Notes under the pieces: model-generated
The model's database searches: none
What the model saw: the letters and a program-made list of their open reading frames with translations, nothing else
Told to the model about the DNA's origin: nothing
Program-made: the position numbers and the translations under genes
NCBI GenBank assembly: GCA_050732995.1
Contig: JBOHSA010000074.1
Span: forward strand, 1 to 20,714
DNA: 20,714 nucleotides
Source: JBOHSA01 sp050732995
GTDB taxonomy: Bacteria > Gemmatimonadota > Gemmatimonadetes > Gemmatimonadales > GWC2-71-9
Reading direction: 5' to 3'
Part shown: piece by piece, positions 5,648-13,371 of the stretch
Layout: every line of letters begins with the position of its first letter
Position numbering within the stretch: position 1 is the stretch's first letter

Positions 5648-8600
5648 TCAGAAGCCGAAGCGGACGGTGAAGGTGAACCGCCGCGGGAGGGCGAAGCCGA
5701 AGGCGTCGATTGCCTCGCCGAAGTTCTGGGCGATGCCGTTCAGGTCGCTCGAGGCGGCGCCGCGCCCGTACACGTTCAGCTCGGGGTCGATCCCCTTGTA
5801 GCCAGTCCACAGGGCGACGTTGCGCACCGCCGCCTTGATGGACACGTAGCGCAGCCCGAGCTTCTGCTCGGCCCAGCGGGCCGGCACGTTGTAGGTCAAT
5901 CCCAGCTCGCGCCACCGCACGAACGCGCCGTTCTCGTTCTGGTTCAGGCCATCGTGCGGCGTCAACGCCTTGAGCTTGAGCCACTGCTTGGCCGCGTCGA
6001 GGCGCTGCTGCGCCGTGCTCGCCGGGTTCATGATCGTCGCTTCCACCTCGGCCGCCGATCGAATGTTGCGCCCGATGCCGGCGTTGGCCTGGCGGAACGC
6101 ATCGGTCAGGTTCGTGATGGTGTAATCGCCGAACTTGTACTCGAACAACAGCGACAATTCGAGGTTGCGCAGGAACGTCGCGTTCGTCCCGAACGAGCCC
6201 TGCCAGTCCGGGTAGGACTTCCCGAGGTAATGATCGAGGAAATCCCCGTCCCCGTCCTCATCGACCCGCAGGAGCTGCGAGGCACCGCTGATGCCCGTCA
6301 GGGTTCGAGGAGTGGCGAAATAGAGCAGGAGTTGGGCTTCCGTGTCCGGCACGCCGTCCTGCACGCCGACCGTGGGCCCGGTCACGTCATAAGGCAGCGA
6401 GCCGGCCGGCACGGGCAGCAGCTTGGGCCCGAACAGCGAGTTCACCGGGTAGCCCTCGATGATGAAGTTCCGATACCGGGGATAGCTCCCGCCCACCTTG
6501 AGCGGCGGCGCGGTTCCGAGGTCGGTGACCCACTGCCAGCCCCAGGAGGCGTTGCCCCAGAGGTTGACCGACACCGAGGGACGGTTCAGCGCGAACAGCT
6601 TGATGCCCAACTCCCAGCCGCCGGCCTCGATCTCGCCGATGTTGTCGAGCTGGAGGTTGGGGAACCCGCCCGACGGGGCGAACTGGCGGAGCCACAGCGC
6701 GTCACTGGTCGTGCGGCGGTAGTACGTGGCCTCGAGGCCGAAGCGGTCCTCCCACAGCCCGATTTCCATGCCGACTTCCCGCTCGGTGCTGATCTCGGGC
6801 TTCAGGATGGGGTTGCCCAGGTTGTTCGGCTGGAACCCCGGGCCCGCGGACGAGTTCAGCGGCGAGAAGGTGGTGAATTTGTCGAACGCGCCGGGCTGCA
6901 GACCCGACTGCCCGATCGCCGCGCGCACGCGCAGCGTGGAGATCCGGCCGGCGATGCCGGAGGACCCCCAGCTGGGCAGCGCGCTCGGGATAAACGACAC
7001 GCTGGCCTTGGGGTACAGCACGCCTTCGGACGTCTTGCCGAACGCGCTGTTGCGGTCGTAGCGCGCGCCCACGGTGACGAACGCGAAGTCCTTGTAACCC
7101 ATCTGCTCCTGCACGAACCCGCCGGCCGCCACCGTCTCCAGAATCCGCTCATACACGCTCGGGAATGCGCCGGCGCTCACGACTTCGAGCCCCGGCCCAG
7201 GGAAGATCTCCCCGCCGAGACCCTCGTCCTCGAGGCGCGTGATGAACCCCTGGCCGCCGGCGACGAACGTGGATTGCCAGTGCTCGCCGAACCGCCGGTT
7301 CCATGTGCCCTTTAGCTCTGCAGTCAGCTCACGCCGGGTGCGGTTATCCACGAACTTGAAGCCTTCGGGGTCGAACCGGCGCACGCCGTCCACGTTGTTC
7401 CCGAACGGGTCGAAGTCGGTGCTGATCTGGTTCACCACGTCGACGCCGACGGTGGCCTCGACGGAGATCTGCTGCGTCGGCTGGTAGCCGACGTTGAGGC
7501 TGCCGGTGAAGTGCTTGGTATCCTGCTTGGTCTCCTCCTGCATCGTCTCGCGCACGGTGTTGAACGCGGGCGATCCGTAGGGATTCCCCGGCGCGATCTT
7601 CGCGTTGGGGTCGCCGCCGATCCGGCACTGGCCGTTGCCCACGACATCCGCGAGCGAGTTGCACTTCGCGTTCTCCGGCTTGCCGAAGATCATCGTCGAG
7701 ATGGTGCCGAAGATGTTGTTGTTGTTCTGCGGGGTCTCATGGTGCGCGTCCACGTACTGCGTGTTCACCCGGATCTTCAGGTTCTCGATCGGGAGCATGA
7801 CGAGGGACGCGGACCCCTGCACCTTGCGGTTGAAGTCGTTGGCGGGTCCGAGCTCCGCGTTGCCGAACGGGCCGTTCTCCCGTTGGAGCCGGGCGTTCAC
7901 GAAGTAGTTCACCGCCGCGGTGCCGCCGCTGACCGAGCCCGAGTACGAGCTGAAGGAACCGGTCTCGAACAGGTCGGGGATGAACTCCTTCTCGAATACT
8001 TGGAACGCCTGAATGGGCTGGCCGTAGAAAGCGCTCAAGCGGGTGGCCACCGGAAGGGTCGTTTGACATAGGGTCGCGGTGTTTCCTGCCGCCACGCAGG
8101 CGGCTTCGTCCGCGAAACGCGCGAAGCCCGCGTTCGGCTTGTACCGGCTCGCGGGATAGTTCAGGAACCCCTGCTCGGTGGTGAAGTCGAACCGGGGCGC
8201 GCCGCGCGAGCCGGTCTTGGTGAATACCTGGATCACGCCGGAGGACGCTTCGGTGCCGTACAGCGTCGCGGCCGCCGCGCCCTTGAGGATCTCGATGCGC
8301 TCGATCGCGTCCGGATTGATGTCGTCCAGCCGCGACGGCGTGCCGCCACCGCCGGTCCCGATGTAGTCCCCGAAGCCGCCACTGCGGTCCACGCGGACGC
8401 CGTCGATGTACACGATCGGCTCGTTGGGTTGCGACAGGCTCGCCGCGCCGCGGATGCGGATCCGCGCGCCTTCGCCGGTCAAGCCGCCCGAGGGCAGCAC
8501 CACGACGCCCGCTTCGCGGGCGGCGAGCGCCTCGGACAGGTTGACGACCGGCGCATTGGTGAGCGCGCGGCTGTCGATCGTCGCGACGGTGTTGCCGAGC

Positions 8601-8998
8601 TTGCGCTTCTCGGTCTCGGTCCCGGCGCCGGTGACGACCACTGCGTCGAGTCCGATGGCCGCCTGGCCCAGCTCGAAGTCCACCGTCGCGGTCTGCCCGG
8701 GCGTGACGGTGACGTTCTTGCTCGCGCTCGCGTAGCCCACGCGGCGCACCCGGATCTCGGTCTCGCCCGCTTTGAGGTTCAGCTCGAACTGGCCAGTGGC
8801 GTTGCTCAGCGTGCCGAGGTCGGTCCCCGGTACATACACCTGGACGCCGTCCACCGGGCGTTTAGTCGTCCCGTCGACGACCTGCCCGCGGACGGTCCCC
8901 GTCACCTGCGCGGCGCCCGGCGTGGCCAGGACGGCCCACGCCACGAAGCCCGCGCCCAGGACGAGGGCGCGATACCACCAACGAAGCGGAGAACGCAT
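5648..8998 (-). CDS. SusC/RagA-family TonB-dependent outer-membrane receptor
   Basis: A 1116-residue TonB-linked receptor, typical SusC length. After a signal peptide (residues 1-30, ending TPGAAQ) comes a carboxypeptidase-regulatory-like beta domain (about 33-110; GQVVDGTTKRPVDGVQVYV ... GYAS), then the plug (about 130-240) with LSEALAAREAGVVV, ARIRIRGAASLS and IVYIDGVRVD, the classic SusC signature. The rest is beta-barrel ending in FTVRFGF, with the terminal Phe needed for outer-membrane assembly. It imports substrate captured by the SusD partner using TonB energy. I chose the ATG at 8998 because AGGAGG lies at 9004-9009 on the minus strand and a signal peptide follows; the frame stays open to 9439, but that extension has no exported character and runs antisense to the next gene. 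Confidence 0.94.
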   Translation of the reverse strand: MRSPLRWWYRALVLGAGFVAWAVLATPGAAQVTGTVRGQVVDGTTKRPVDGVQVYVPGTDLGTLSNATGQFELNLKAGETEIRVRRVGYASASKNVTVTPGQTATVDFELGQAAIGLDAVVVTGAGTETEKRKLGNTVATIDSRALTNAPVVNLSEALAAREAGVVVLPSGGLTGEGARIRIRGAASLSQPNEPIVYIDGVRVDRSGGFGDYIGTGGGGTPSRLDDINPDAIERIEILKGAAAATLYGTEASSGVIQVFTKTGSRGAPRFDFTTEQGFLNYPASRYKPNAGFARFADEAACVAAGNTATLCQTTLPVATRLSAFYGQPIQAFQVFEKEFIPDLFETGSFSSYSGSVSGGTAAVNYFVNARLQRENGPFGNAELGPANDFNRKVQGSASLVMLPIENLKIRVNTQYVDAHHETPQNNNNIFGTISTMIFGKPENAKCNSLADVVGNGQCRIGGDPNAKIAPGNPYGSPAFNTVRETMQEETKQDTKHFTGSLNVGYQPTQQISVEATVGVDVVNQISTDFDPFGNNVDGVRRFDPEGFKFVDNRTRRELTAELKGTWNRRFGEHWQSTFVAGGQGFITRLEDEGLGGEIFPGPGLEVVSAGAFPSVYERILETVAAGGFVQEQMGYKDFAFVTVGARYDRNSAFGKTSEGVLYPKASVSFIPSALPSWGSSGIAGRISTLRVRAAIGQSGLQPGAFDKFTTFSPLNSSAGPGFQPNNLGNPILKPEISTEREVGMEIGLWEDRFGLEATYYRRTTSDALWLRQFAPSGGFPNLQLDNIGEIEAGGWELGIKLFALNRPSVSVNLWGNASWGWQWVTDLGTAPPLKVGGSYPRYRNFIIEGYPVNSLFGPKLLPVPAGSLPYDVTGPTVGVQDGVPDTEAQLLLYFATPRTLTGISGASQLLRVDEDGDGDFLDHYLGKSYPDWQGSFGTNATFLRNLELSLLFEYKFGDYTITNLTDAFRQANAGIGRNIRSAAEVEATIMNPASTAQQRLDAAKQWLKLKALTPHDGLNQNENGAFVRWRELGLTYNVPARWAEQKLGLRYVSIKAAVRNVALWTGYKGIDPELNVYGRGAASSDLNGIAQNFGEAIDAFGFALPRRFTFTVRFGF

Positions 8999-9281
8999 CT
9001 CCACCTCCTGTAGAAGGATTGTCGGACGGCACATGCGACCCATGAAGCCTCGTTGAAGACGACTTCGGCTCCGATCGAGAACGGCAGGAACCCGATCGGT
9101 CGGGATGATCTCAGTTTGAGTGTGCACTCCATCCGGGGCGGCGTCAAGCAGGGCCGAGGGGGTCTCGACTTCACGCGCTGTTGACACTTGGGCATCCCCC
9201 CGTAGGCAACCGCCGGGCGGCGGCGTAAATTCCCGCCACAGCGCCGGTTGTCGCTGATCCCCTCGACCGTCAGGTGGCCGT
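8999..9281. promoter_or_regulatory. Divergent control region of SusC and RCC1 genes
   Basis: These 283 bp hold no credible gene. On the minus strand AGGAGG (9004-9009) is the SusC ribosome binding site. An imperfect palindrome, GAGTG-TG-CACTC (9118-9129), lies in the middle and could be an operator. On the plus strand TTGACA at 9181-9186 matches a -35 box exactly, but the bases 16-18 bp downstream (around 9203) match a -10 poorly. AGGTGG (9272-9277) is the RCC1 ribosome binding site, four bases before its ATG. Confidence 0.4.
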
Positions 9282-10475
9282 ATGGTGCATGTCAACGTTC
9301 GGTGTATTCCTGCTATGCTCGGGCTCGCGGTCGGCGCCTGCGGGGTGAGCGACCCCGCGTTCGACCCGCCGCCCGTCGAAGCCCCGTTCGTCGCGGTCGA
9401 TGCTGGCGTGCTGCACACCTGCGCGCTTACCACCACCAACCGGGTGTACTGCTGGGGCTGGAACGACGACGGCCAGGTGGGCGACGGCTCGCGCTCGAAT
9501 CGCCGCTATCCGTCGCGCGTCGCCGGGAGCGCGACCTATGCCTCGGTCACCGCCGGCGGCGGCCACACGTGTGCCGTCACGACCGGCGGCGCGCCGCAGT
9601 GCTGGGGGCTCAATTTCACCGGCCAGCTGGGCGATGGCTCCACGACGCGCCGAACGACCCCGGTGGTGGTTTCCGGGGGCCTGACGCTCACCACGCTGGA
9701 CGCGGGCGGCACGTACAGCTGCGGCCTAATCGTGGCCGACAGCACGGCGTGGTGTTGGGGCTGGGGCGGCACCGGCCAGCTGGGCGACGGGGCCCGCTCC
9801 GCCGCGCAACCGACGCCGGTCGCGGTCCTGGGGGGACGCAAGTACACCGCCGTCAGCGGTGGCACCCAACATACCTGCGGGCTCGCGGCCGACAGCACGG
9901 CCTGGTGCTGGGGCGACAACGGCTTCGGGCAGCTTGGCAACGGCACACTGGCCGACACGACCCAGCCCGTTCTGGTGAGCGGCGGGCTGAAGCTCATCGC
10001 CATCACCACCGGCTATTTCCACACCTGCGCGCTCGCCCCGAATGGCGACGCCTTCTGCTGGGGGGACAACTCGACGGGACAGCTGGGCGATACCCTCGTC
10101 GTGGGGAGCTCGAACACACCGCGGCTGGTGCTCGGCGGGCAATCCTTCGCCGCGATCACGGCGGGAGCCGTCCACACGTGCGGCATCACTGTGGGTGGTG
10201 CGGGGTATTGCTGGGGGTCCGGCGCCAGCGGCCAACTGGGCAGCCAGCCGGCAGCGCTGTGCGGCACGACCGCCGGCCTACAGGAGTGCACCCGCGTGCC
10301 GGCGCTGATCTCCGGCGGGTTGAGCTTCGTGCGCATCAGCGGGGGGACCCGGCACAGCTGCGGCCTGACCACGGGCCAGCTGGTGTACTGCTGGGGGTTG
10401 AACAATTACGGGCAGCTGGGCGATGGGTCTTCCCGGGCCAGCGTGACGCCGGTCCGCGTCGGCAAGCAGCCGTGA
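9282..10475 (+). CDS. Secreted seven-blade RCC1-repeat protein, probable lipoprotein
   Basis: A 397-residue exported protein made almost wholly of seven RCC1/BLIP-II-type repeats (residues about 36-397). Each carries H-[T/S]-C or YSC, then CWG followed by a G-x-[L/V]-G-[D/N/S] turn: CWGWNDDGQVGDG, CWGLNFTGQLGDG, CWGWGGTGQLGDG, CWGDNGFGQLGNG, CWGDNSTGQLGD, CWGSGASGQLGS, CWGLNNYGQLGDG. Seven repeats should close a seven-blade propeller. Two Cys per repeat at fixed spacing suggest one disulfide per blade, fitting an extracytoplasmic location; repeat six adds a further Cys pair (LCGTTAGLQEC). The N-terminus ends in LAVGAC (Cys20), a possible lipobox. Such propellers are usually binding scaffolds; the ligand is unknown. 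AGGTGG precedes the ATG. It is followed after 14 bases by a small lipoprotein gene. Confidence 0.9.
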   Translation: MVHVNVRCIPAMLGLAVGACGVSDPAFDPPPVEAPFVAVDAGVLHTCALTTTNRVYCWGWNDDGQVGDGSRSNRRYPSRVAGSATYASVTAGGGHTCAVTTGGAPQCWGLNFTGQLGDGSTTRRTTPVVVSGGLTLTTLDAGGTYSCGLIVADSTAWCWGWGGTGQLGDGARSAAQPTPVAVLGGRKYTAVSGGTQHTCGLAADSTAWCWGDNGFGQLGNGTLADTTQPVLVSGGLKLIAITTGYFHTCALAPNGDAFCWGDNSTGQLGDTLVVGSSNTPRLVLGGQSFAAITAGAVHTCGITVGGAGYCWGSGASGQLGSQPAALCGTTAGLQECTRVPALISGGLSFVRISGGTRHSCGLTTGQLVYCWGLNNYGQLGDGSSRASVTPVRVGKQP

Positions 10476-10489
10476 CTCAGGAGGTCGTG

Positions 10490-10921
10490 ATGCGTCGCCT
10501 GATACCGGTTGGGATGCTGCTCTGCGCCGGATGCTACGGCTACCACGGCGTCGGCAGCGTGGCGCCGGCGGAGAATACCGACGTCCGTGTGGACTTCGTG
10601 TCCCCGCGTGACGTCACGTTGCAGGACGTCACCGTCCATGGCATCACGACCATCCAGGGGCGACTGCTGTACGCCAACACCGACTCCGTGGCGGTGGCGG
10701 TGACGAGGCTCTGGGGACAGGAGGGGCGGACCTACGAGGCGGAGCGCATCGGCGTGAGTCTGCCGGCGAGCGGCGTCGCCGCCCTGCGGCAGAAGCGGCT
10801 CTCCCCCGCCCGGAGCGGGCTCGCGATGATCGCGGGCAGCGCCGCCATCGTCGGCATGATCCTCGGTGTGGGCGAGCTGGTGGGCTCGGGCGGGACCCAG
10901 GGACCGAAACCGCTCCCCTGA
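10490..10921 (+). CDS. Small putative lipoprotein of unknown function
   Basis: A 143-residue protein beginning MRRLIPVGMLLCAGCYGY, a short signal sequence with a probable lipobox (Cys15). The mature part contains a beta-rich stretch (VRVDFVSPRDVTLQDVTVHG, TIQGRLLYANTDSVAVAV) and a hydrophobic Gly/Ala-rich segment near residues 113-130 (GLAMIAGSAAIVGMILGVG) that may be a membrane helix. I do not recognise the family. The start is set by CAGGAGG at 10478-10484, just after the RCC1 stop, so the two genes probably form an operon and may act together at the envelope. It converges on the GYD gene with a four-base gap and no visible terminator between them. Confidence 0.75.
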   Translation: MRRLIPVGMLLCAGCYGYHGVGSVAPAENTDVRVDFVSPRDVTLQDVTVHGITTIQGRLLYANTDSVAVAVTRLWGQEGRTYEAERIGVSLPASGVAALRQKRLSPARSGLAMIAGSAAIVGMILGVGELVGSGGTQGPKPLP

Positions 10922-10925
10922 CGCG

Positions 10926-11210
10926 CTATTTCAGGTTGCGGACGAAGTTCGCCACCGGGATGGCCGGGAGCGTGAGCAGGCGCACCGAGCCGCGGGCGCC
11001 CAGCTCCACCGACACGCGCGCGATGGTGTCGTTATCCGGGGCCTCCACGATGTTCACGAAGTCGTAAGGCCCGAGCACGGCGTACTGGGAGGTCACTTTC
11101 GCGCCGAGCCGCTCGATCTCCTTGTTGACCTCCTGCAGCCGCTTCGGGTTCTCCTTCAGCTTTTTCGCGCCTTCGTCGGTTAGGTTGGACAACAGGATAT
11201 AGGTCGGCAT
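10926..11210 (-). CDS. GYD-domain protein
   Basis: A 94-residue protein that reads as a complete GYD domain: it begins PTYILLSNLTDEGAKKLKE and contains the signature region LGPYDFVNIVEAPD (the G-x-Y-D motif naming the family), then SVELGARGSVRLLTLPAI. GYD proteins are small ferredoxin-like alpha/beta proteins of unknown biochemical function, often considered sensor or ligand-binding domains. The start at 11210 is preferred over the open frame reaching 11294 because GAGG (11217-11220) lies seven bases before it and the family begins exactly at this Met. Upstream on the same strand lies the second 14-bp periodic array (11231-11304), then the citrate synthase stop. Confidence 0.88.
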   Translation of the reverse strand: MPTYILLSNLTDEGAKKLKENPKRLQEVNKEIERLGAKVTSQYAVLGPYDFVNIVEAPDNDTIARVSVELGARGSVRLLTLPAIPVANFVRNLK

Positions 11211-11230
11211 GGGAATCCTCACGACAAGAC

Positions 11231-11304
11231 CGTAAGGGAGAGGCGTCTGGGGAAAGACGTACGGCGAAGGGCGTAAAAGGAAACCGTAAAACAACGGACG
11301 TCAA
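11231..11304. repeat. Second 13-14-bp periodic TACG array, upstream of the GYD gene
   Basis: On the plus strand the hexamers CGTAAG (11231), CGTCTG (11244), CGTACG (11258), CGTAAA (11272), CGTAAA (11285) and CGTCAA (11299) start 13, 14, 14, 13 and 14 bp apart. In GYD-gene orientation the units read TTTACGCCCTTCGC and CGTACGTCTTTCCC, which match units TTTACGCTTTTCGC (12/14) and CGTACGGTTCTCCC (11/14) of the array at 1524-1622. It fills the whole gap between the citrate synthase stop and the GYD ribosome binding site. Confidence 0.65.
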
Positions 11305-11308
11305 GGTT

Positions 11309-12598
11309 TCAAGTTCGCTTCTCGATCGGCACGTAGTCCCGCACCGGCGACCCGATGTACACCTGCCGGGGCCGCGCGATCTTCTGCTCCTTGTCGAGCA
11401 GCATCTCCTGCCACTGCGCGAGCCAGCCCGGGGTGCGGCCGATGGCGAACAGCACGGGAAACATGTCCACCGGGAAGCGCATCGCCTCGTAGATGATGCC
11501 GGAGTAGAAGTCCACGTTGGGGTACAGCTTGCGGGACACGAAGTAGTCGTCCTGCAACGCGATGCGTTCCAGCTCGAGCGCGATGTCGATCAGGGGATTC
11601 TTGCCCGTGACGTCGAACACCTGGTCGGCGGTCTGCTTGATGATCTTGGCGCGCGGATCGTAGTTCTTGTAGATGCGGTGTCCGAAGCCCATGAGCCGCA
11701 CATCGCCGCGCTTGACGCGCTCGATGTAGGCCGGGACTGCCTCCAGGGAGCCGATCTCCCGCAGCATCCGGAGCACTTGCTCGTTCGCCCCCCCGTGCAA
11801 AGGGCCATACAGCGCCGCCGCGGCCGCCGCCATCGCGGAGTACGGATCGGCGTGGGACGAGCCGACCCCGCGCATCGCGCTGGTGGAGCAATTCTGCTCG
11901 TGGTCGGCGTGCAGGATGAACAGCACGTCCAACGCCCGCTCCAGCGTCGGGTTCGGGGTGTACTTCACCTCCGTGGCCCGGAACATCATGTTGAGAAAAT
12001 TGCCGGTGTAGCTCAGATCGTTGTCCGGGTACCCGTAGGGCATCCCCACCGAGTGCCGGTGGGCGAACGCGGCCAGCGTCGGGGCCTTCGCGATCAGCCG
12101 GAAGATCTGGTTCTGGCGGGACGTCTCCTGCTCGATGTGCTTCGCTTCGGGATAGAAGGTCGAGAGCGCCGCGACGGTGCTCACGAACACCCCCATCGGG
12201 TGGGCGTCGTGGTGAAAGCCGTCGATGAACTTCTTGATGTTCTCGTGAATGATCGTGTGATGGGTGACGTTGTACACCCAGGCGTCGAGCTCGGCGGCCG
12301 AGGGGAGCTCGCCGTGGAGCAGCAGGTAGGCCGTCTCGAGGAACGTGCTGTGCTGGGCGAGCTGCTCGATGGGATACCCGCGGTAGCGCAGGATCCCCCG
12401 GTCGCCGTCGATGTAGCTGATGGCGCTCCGGCACGACGCCGTATTCATGAAGGCGGGATCGTACGCCATCAACCCGAAATCGTCGGCCGACCTCCGGATC
12501 TGGCGCAGGTCGGCCGCCCGGATGGTGCCGTCCTGGATGGGCAGCTCGTAGGTCTTCCCGGTGCGGTTGTCGGTGACGGTGAGGGAGTCCTTCGGCAC
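11309..12598 (-). CDS. gltA: Citrate synthase, type II
   Basis: A 429-residue citrate synthase that condenses acetyl-CoA with oxaloacetate to citrate, the entry step of the TCA cycle, in the cytoplasm. Length and motifs match the hexameric Gram-negative (type II) enzymes: LHADHEQNCSTS (229-240), GPLHGGANE (265-273, catalytic His268), FGHRIYKNYDPRA (305-317, His307) and PNVDFYSG (360-367, catalytic Asp363). The N-terminal extension LTVTDNRTGKTYELPIQDGTI is also type II. The start is GTG at 12598 with a weak AGGA upstream. It is divergent from the phosphoribosyltransferase-like gene. The GYD gene follows after about 98 bp filled by the periodic array. Confidence 0.96.
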   Translation of the reverse strand: MPKDSLTVTDNRTGKTYELPIQDGTIRAADLRQIRRSADDFGLMAYDPAFMNTASCRSAISYIDGDRGILRYRGYPIEQLAQHSTFLETAYLLLHGELPSAAELDAWVYNVTHHTIIHENIKKFIDGFHHDAHPMGVFVSTVAALSTFYPEAKHIEQETSRQNQIFRLIAKAPTLAAFAHRHSVGMPYGYPDNDLSYTGNFLNMMFRATEVKYTPNPTLERALDVLFILHADHEQNCSTSAMRGVGSSHADPYSAMAAAAAALYGPLHGGANEQVLRMLREIGSLEAVPAYIERVKRGDVRLMGFGHRIYKNYDPRAKIIKQTADQVFDVTGKNPLIDIALELERIALQDDYFVSRKLYPNVDFYSGIIYEAMRFPVDMFPVLFAIGRTPGWLAQWQEMLLDKEQKIARPRQVYIGSPVRDYVPIEKRT

Positions 12599-12651
12599 GG
12601 CGGGGGTCCTGGATGGTGGCGGAGGAAAGATAACAGCGTATTTTCGGGTTC
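12599..12651. promoter_or_regulatory. Short divergent promoter region, gltA and PRTase-like gene
   Basis: Only 53 bp separate the two start codons. The AT-rich core GATAACAGCGTATTTTC (about 12629-12645) could supply -10 sequences for both directions. For the plus-strand gene no Shine-Dalgarno lies within 15 bases of its GTG (GGAGG at 12621-12625 is too far), and TATTTT is 7 bases before the GTG, so its mRNA may be leaderless. This is suggestive only. Confidence 0.35.
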
Positions 12652-13305
12652 GTGTCCAACCAGCCGCGTGCGAGCCTCTATCCCTCCAAGTCGGGCGCCG
12701 GCGCCCTGCTGGGCCAGCAGCTCGCGGCGCGCGGCTACCAGCCGTGCATCCTGCTCGGCATCACGCCCGAGGGCGTCGAAATCGCGGCCAACGCGGCCCG
12801 GGCGATGGGAGCGCCGTTCGACGTCCTGGTCGCGTCCTTCATCCGGCTCGGCTCGAACCTCGCCCCCATCGGCGCGCTGGCGGAATCAGCGCCGGCCGAA
12901 ATGGACCCCGATTTCCAACCCGGCATGACCCTGCTCGAGAAGCTCCAATCGGCGATCGACGAGTCCCGGGCCCGCGTGCGGCAGGACCTCGTGCTCTACC
13001 GGACCCAACGCCCCGTCAAGAAGCTCGAGGGCCGGGTGGCGGTCATCGTCGACGGGCAGGTGGTGTATCCCTGGAAGGTGCTGGCGGCGGCCAAGGCGGC
13101 CGAGCAGCTGGGCGCGCGGCAGGTCGTGATCGCGACGCCGGTAGCGAGCGAGGCGGCGGCCGACCGGATCCGCGCGCGGCAGTACCCGTTTGTCTGTCCC
13201 ACCGTGCTGCTCGGCGCGGAAGGGCACTCGTCGCCATACGCGGACAGCGTGGGCGACTCGCCCGAGCGCCTGAAGAGCATCATGATCGCGCACCAGGCGG
13301 CGTGA
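12652..13305 (+). CDS. Phosphoribosyltransferase-like protein with degenerate PRPP loop
   Basis: A 217-residue protein that follows the layout of the 'predicted phosphoribosyltransferase' group: an N-terminal hood (SGAGALLGQQLAARGY, then ILLGITPEGVEIAANAARAMGAPFDVLVA, seen in pieces at residues 15-65), a central linker, and a core strand VAVIVDGQ (about 125-132) followed by KAAEQLGARQVVIATPVA and a C-terminal strand. Functional enzymes have two acidic residues and a VDDGxATG-type PRPP loop after this strand; here it reads VDGQVVYPWKV, lacking the second Asp and the ATG turn. It may therefore bind without catalysis or act on another ligand. The likely start is GTG at 12652, with no close ribosome binding site. 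It is not obviously linked to its neighbours. Confidence 0.7.
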   Translation: MSNQPRASLYPSKSGAGALLGQQLAARGYQPCILLGITPEGVEIAANAARAMGAPFDVLVASFIRLGSNLAPIGALAESAPAEMDPDFQPGMTLLEKLQSAIDESRARVRQDLVLYRTQRPVKKLEGRVAVIVDGQVVYPWKVLAAAKAAEQLGARQVVIATPVASEAAADRIRARQYPFVCPTVLLGAEGHSSPYADSVGDSPERLKSIMIAHQAA

Positions 13306-13371
13306 CGGAAGGTTGGAAGGTCGACCCCGGCCAATCTGCCTTGGTCGAGACGGTTCGATAGAGTCCCTACG
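13306..13371. other. Short convergent intergenic region
   Basis: It contains an 8-bp tandem duplication, GGAAGGTT then GGAAGGTC (13307-13322), and a weak inverted repeat GGCCAA/TTGGTC. I see no T-run and no clear terminator for either flanking gene. Confidence 0.4.

Noticed and set aside
9181..9210. Sigma-70 promoter with TTGACA
   Set aside because: The -35 match is exact, but no acceptable -10 box lies at 16-18 bp, so it is mentioned only as part of the control region. The same holds for TTGACA at 15906.
8999..9439. N-terminal extension of the SusC frame by 147 codons
   Set aside because: The extension lacks a signal peptide and lies antisense to the RCC1 gene; the ATG at 8998 has a perfect AGGAGG and is followed by a signal peptide.
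11211..11294. Longer N-terminus for the GYD protein
   Set aside because: The extra 28 residues are encoded by the periodic array and do not resemble the family; the internal ATG at 11210 has a ribosome binding site and the family's normal start.
11301..12659. 452-codon frame on the same strand as citrate synthase
   Set aside because: It is an out-of-frame shadow of the fully conserved citrate synthase.
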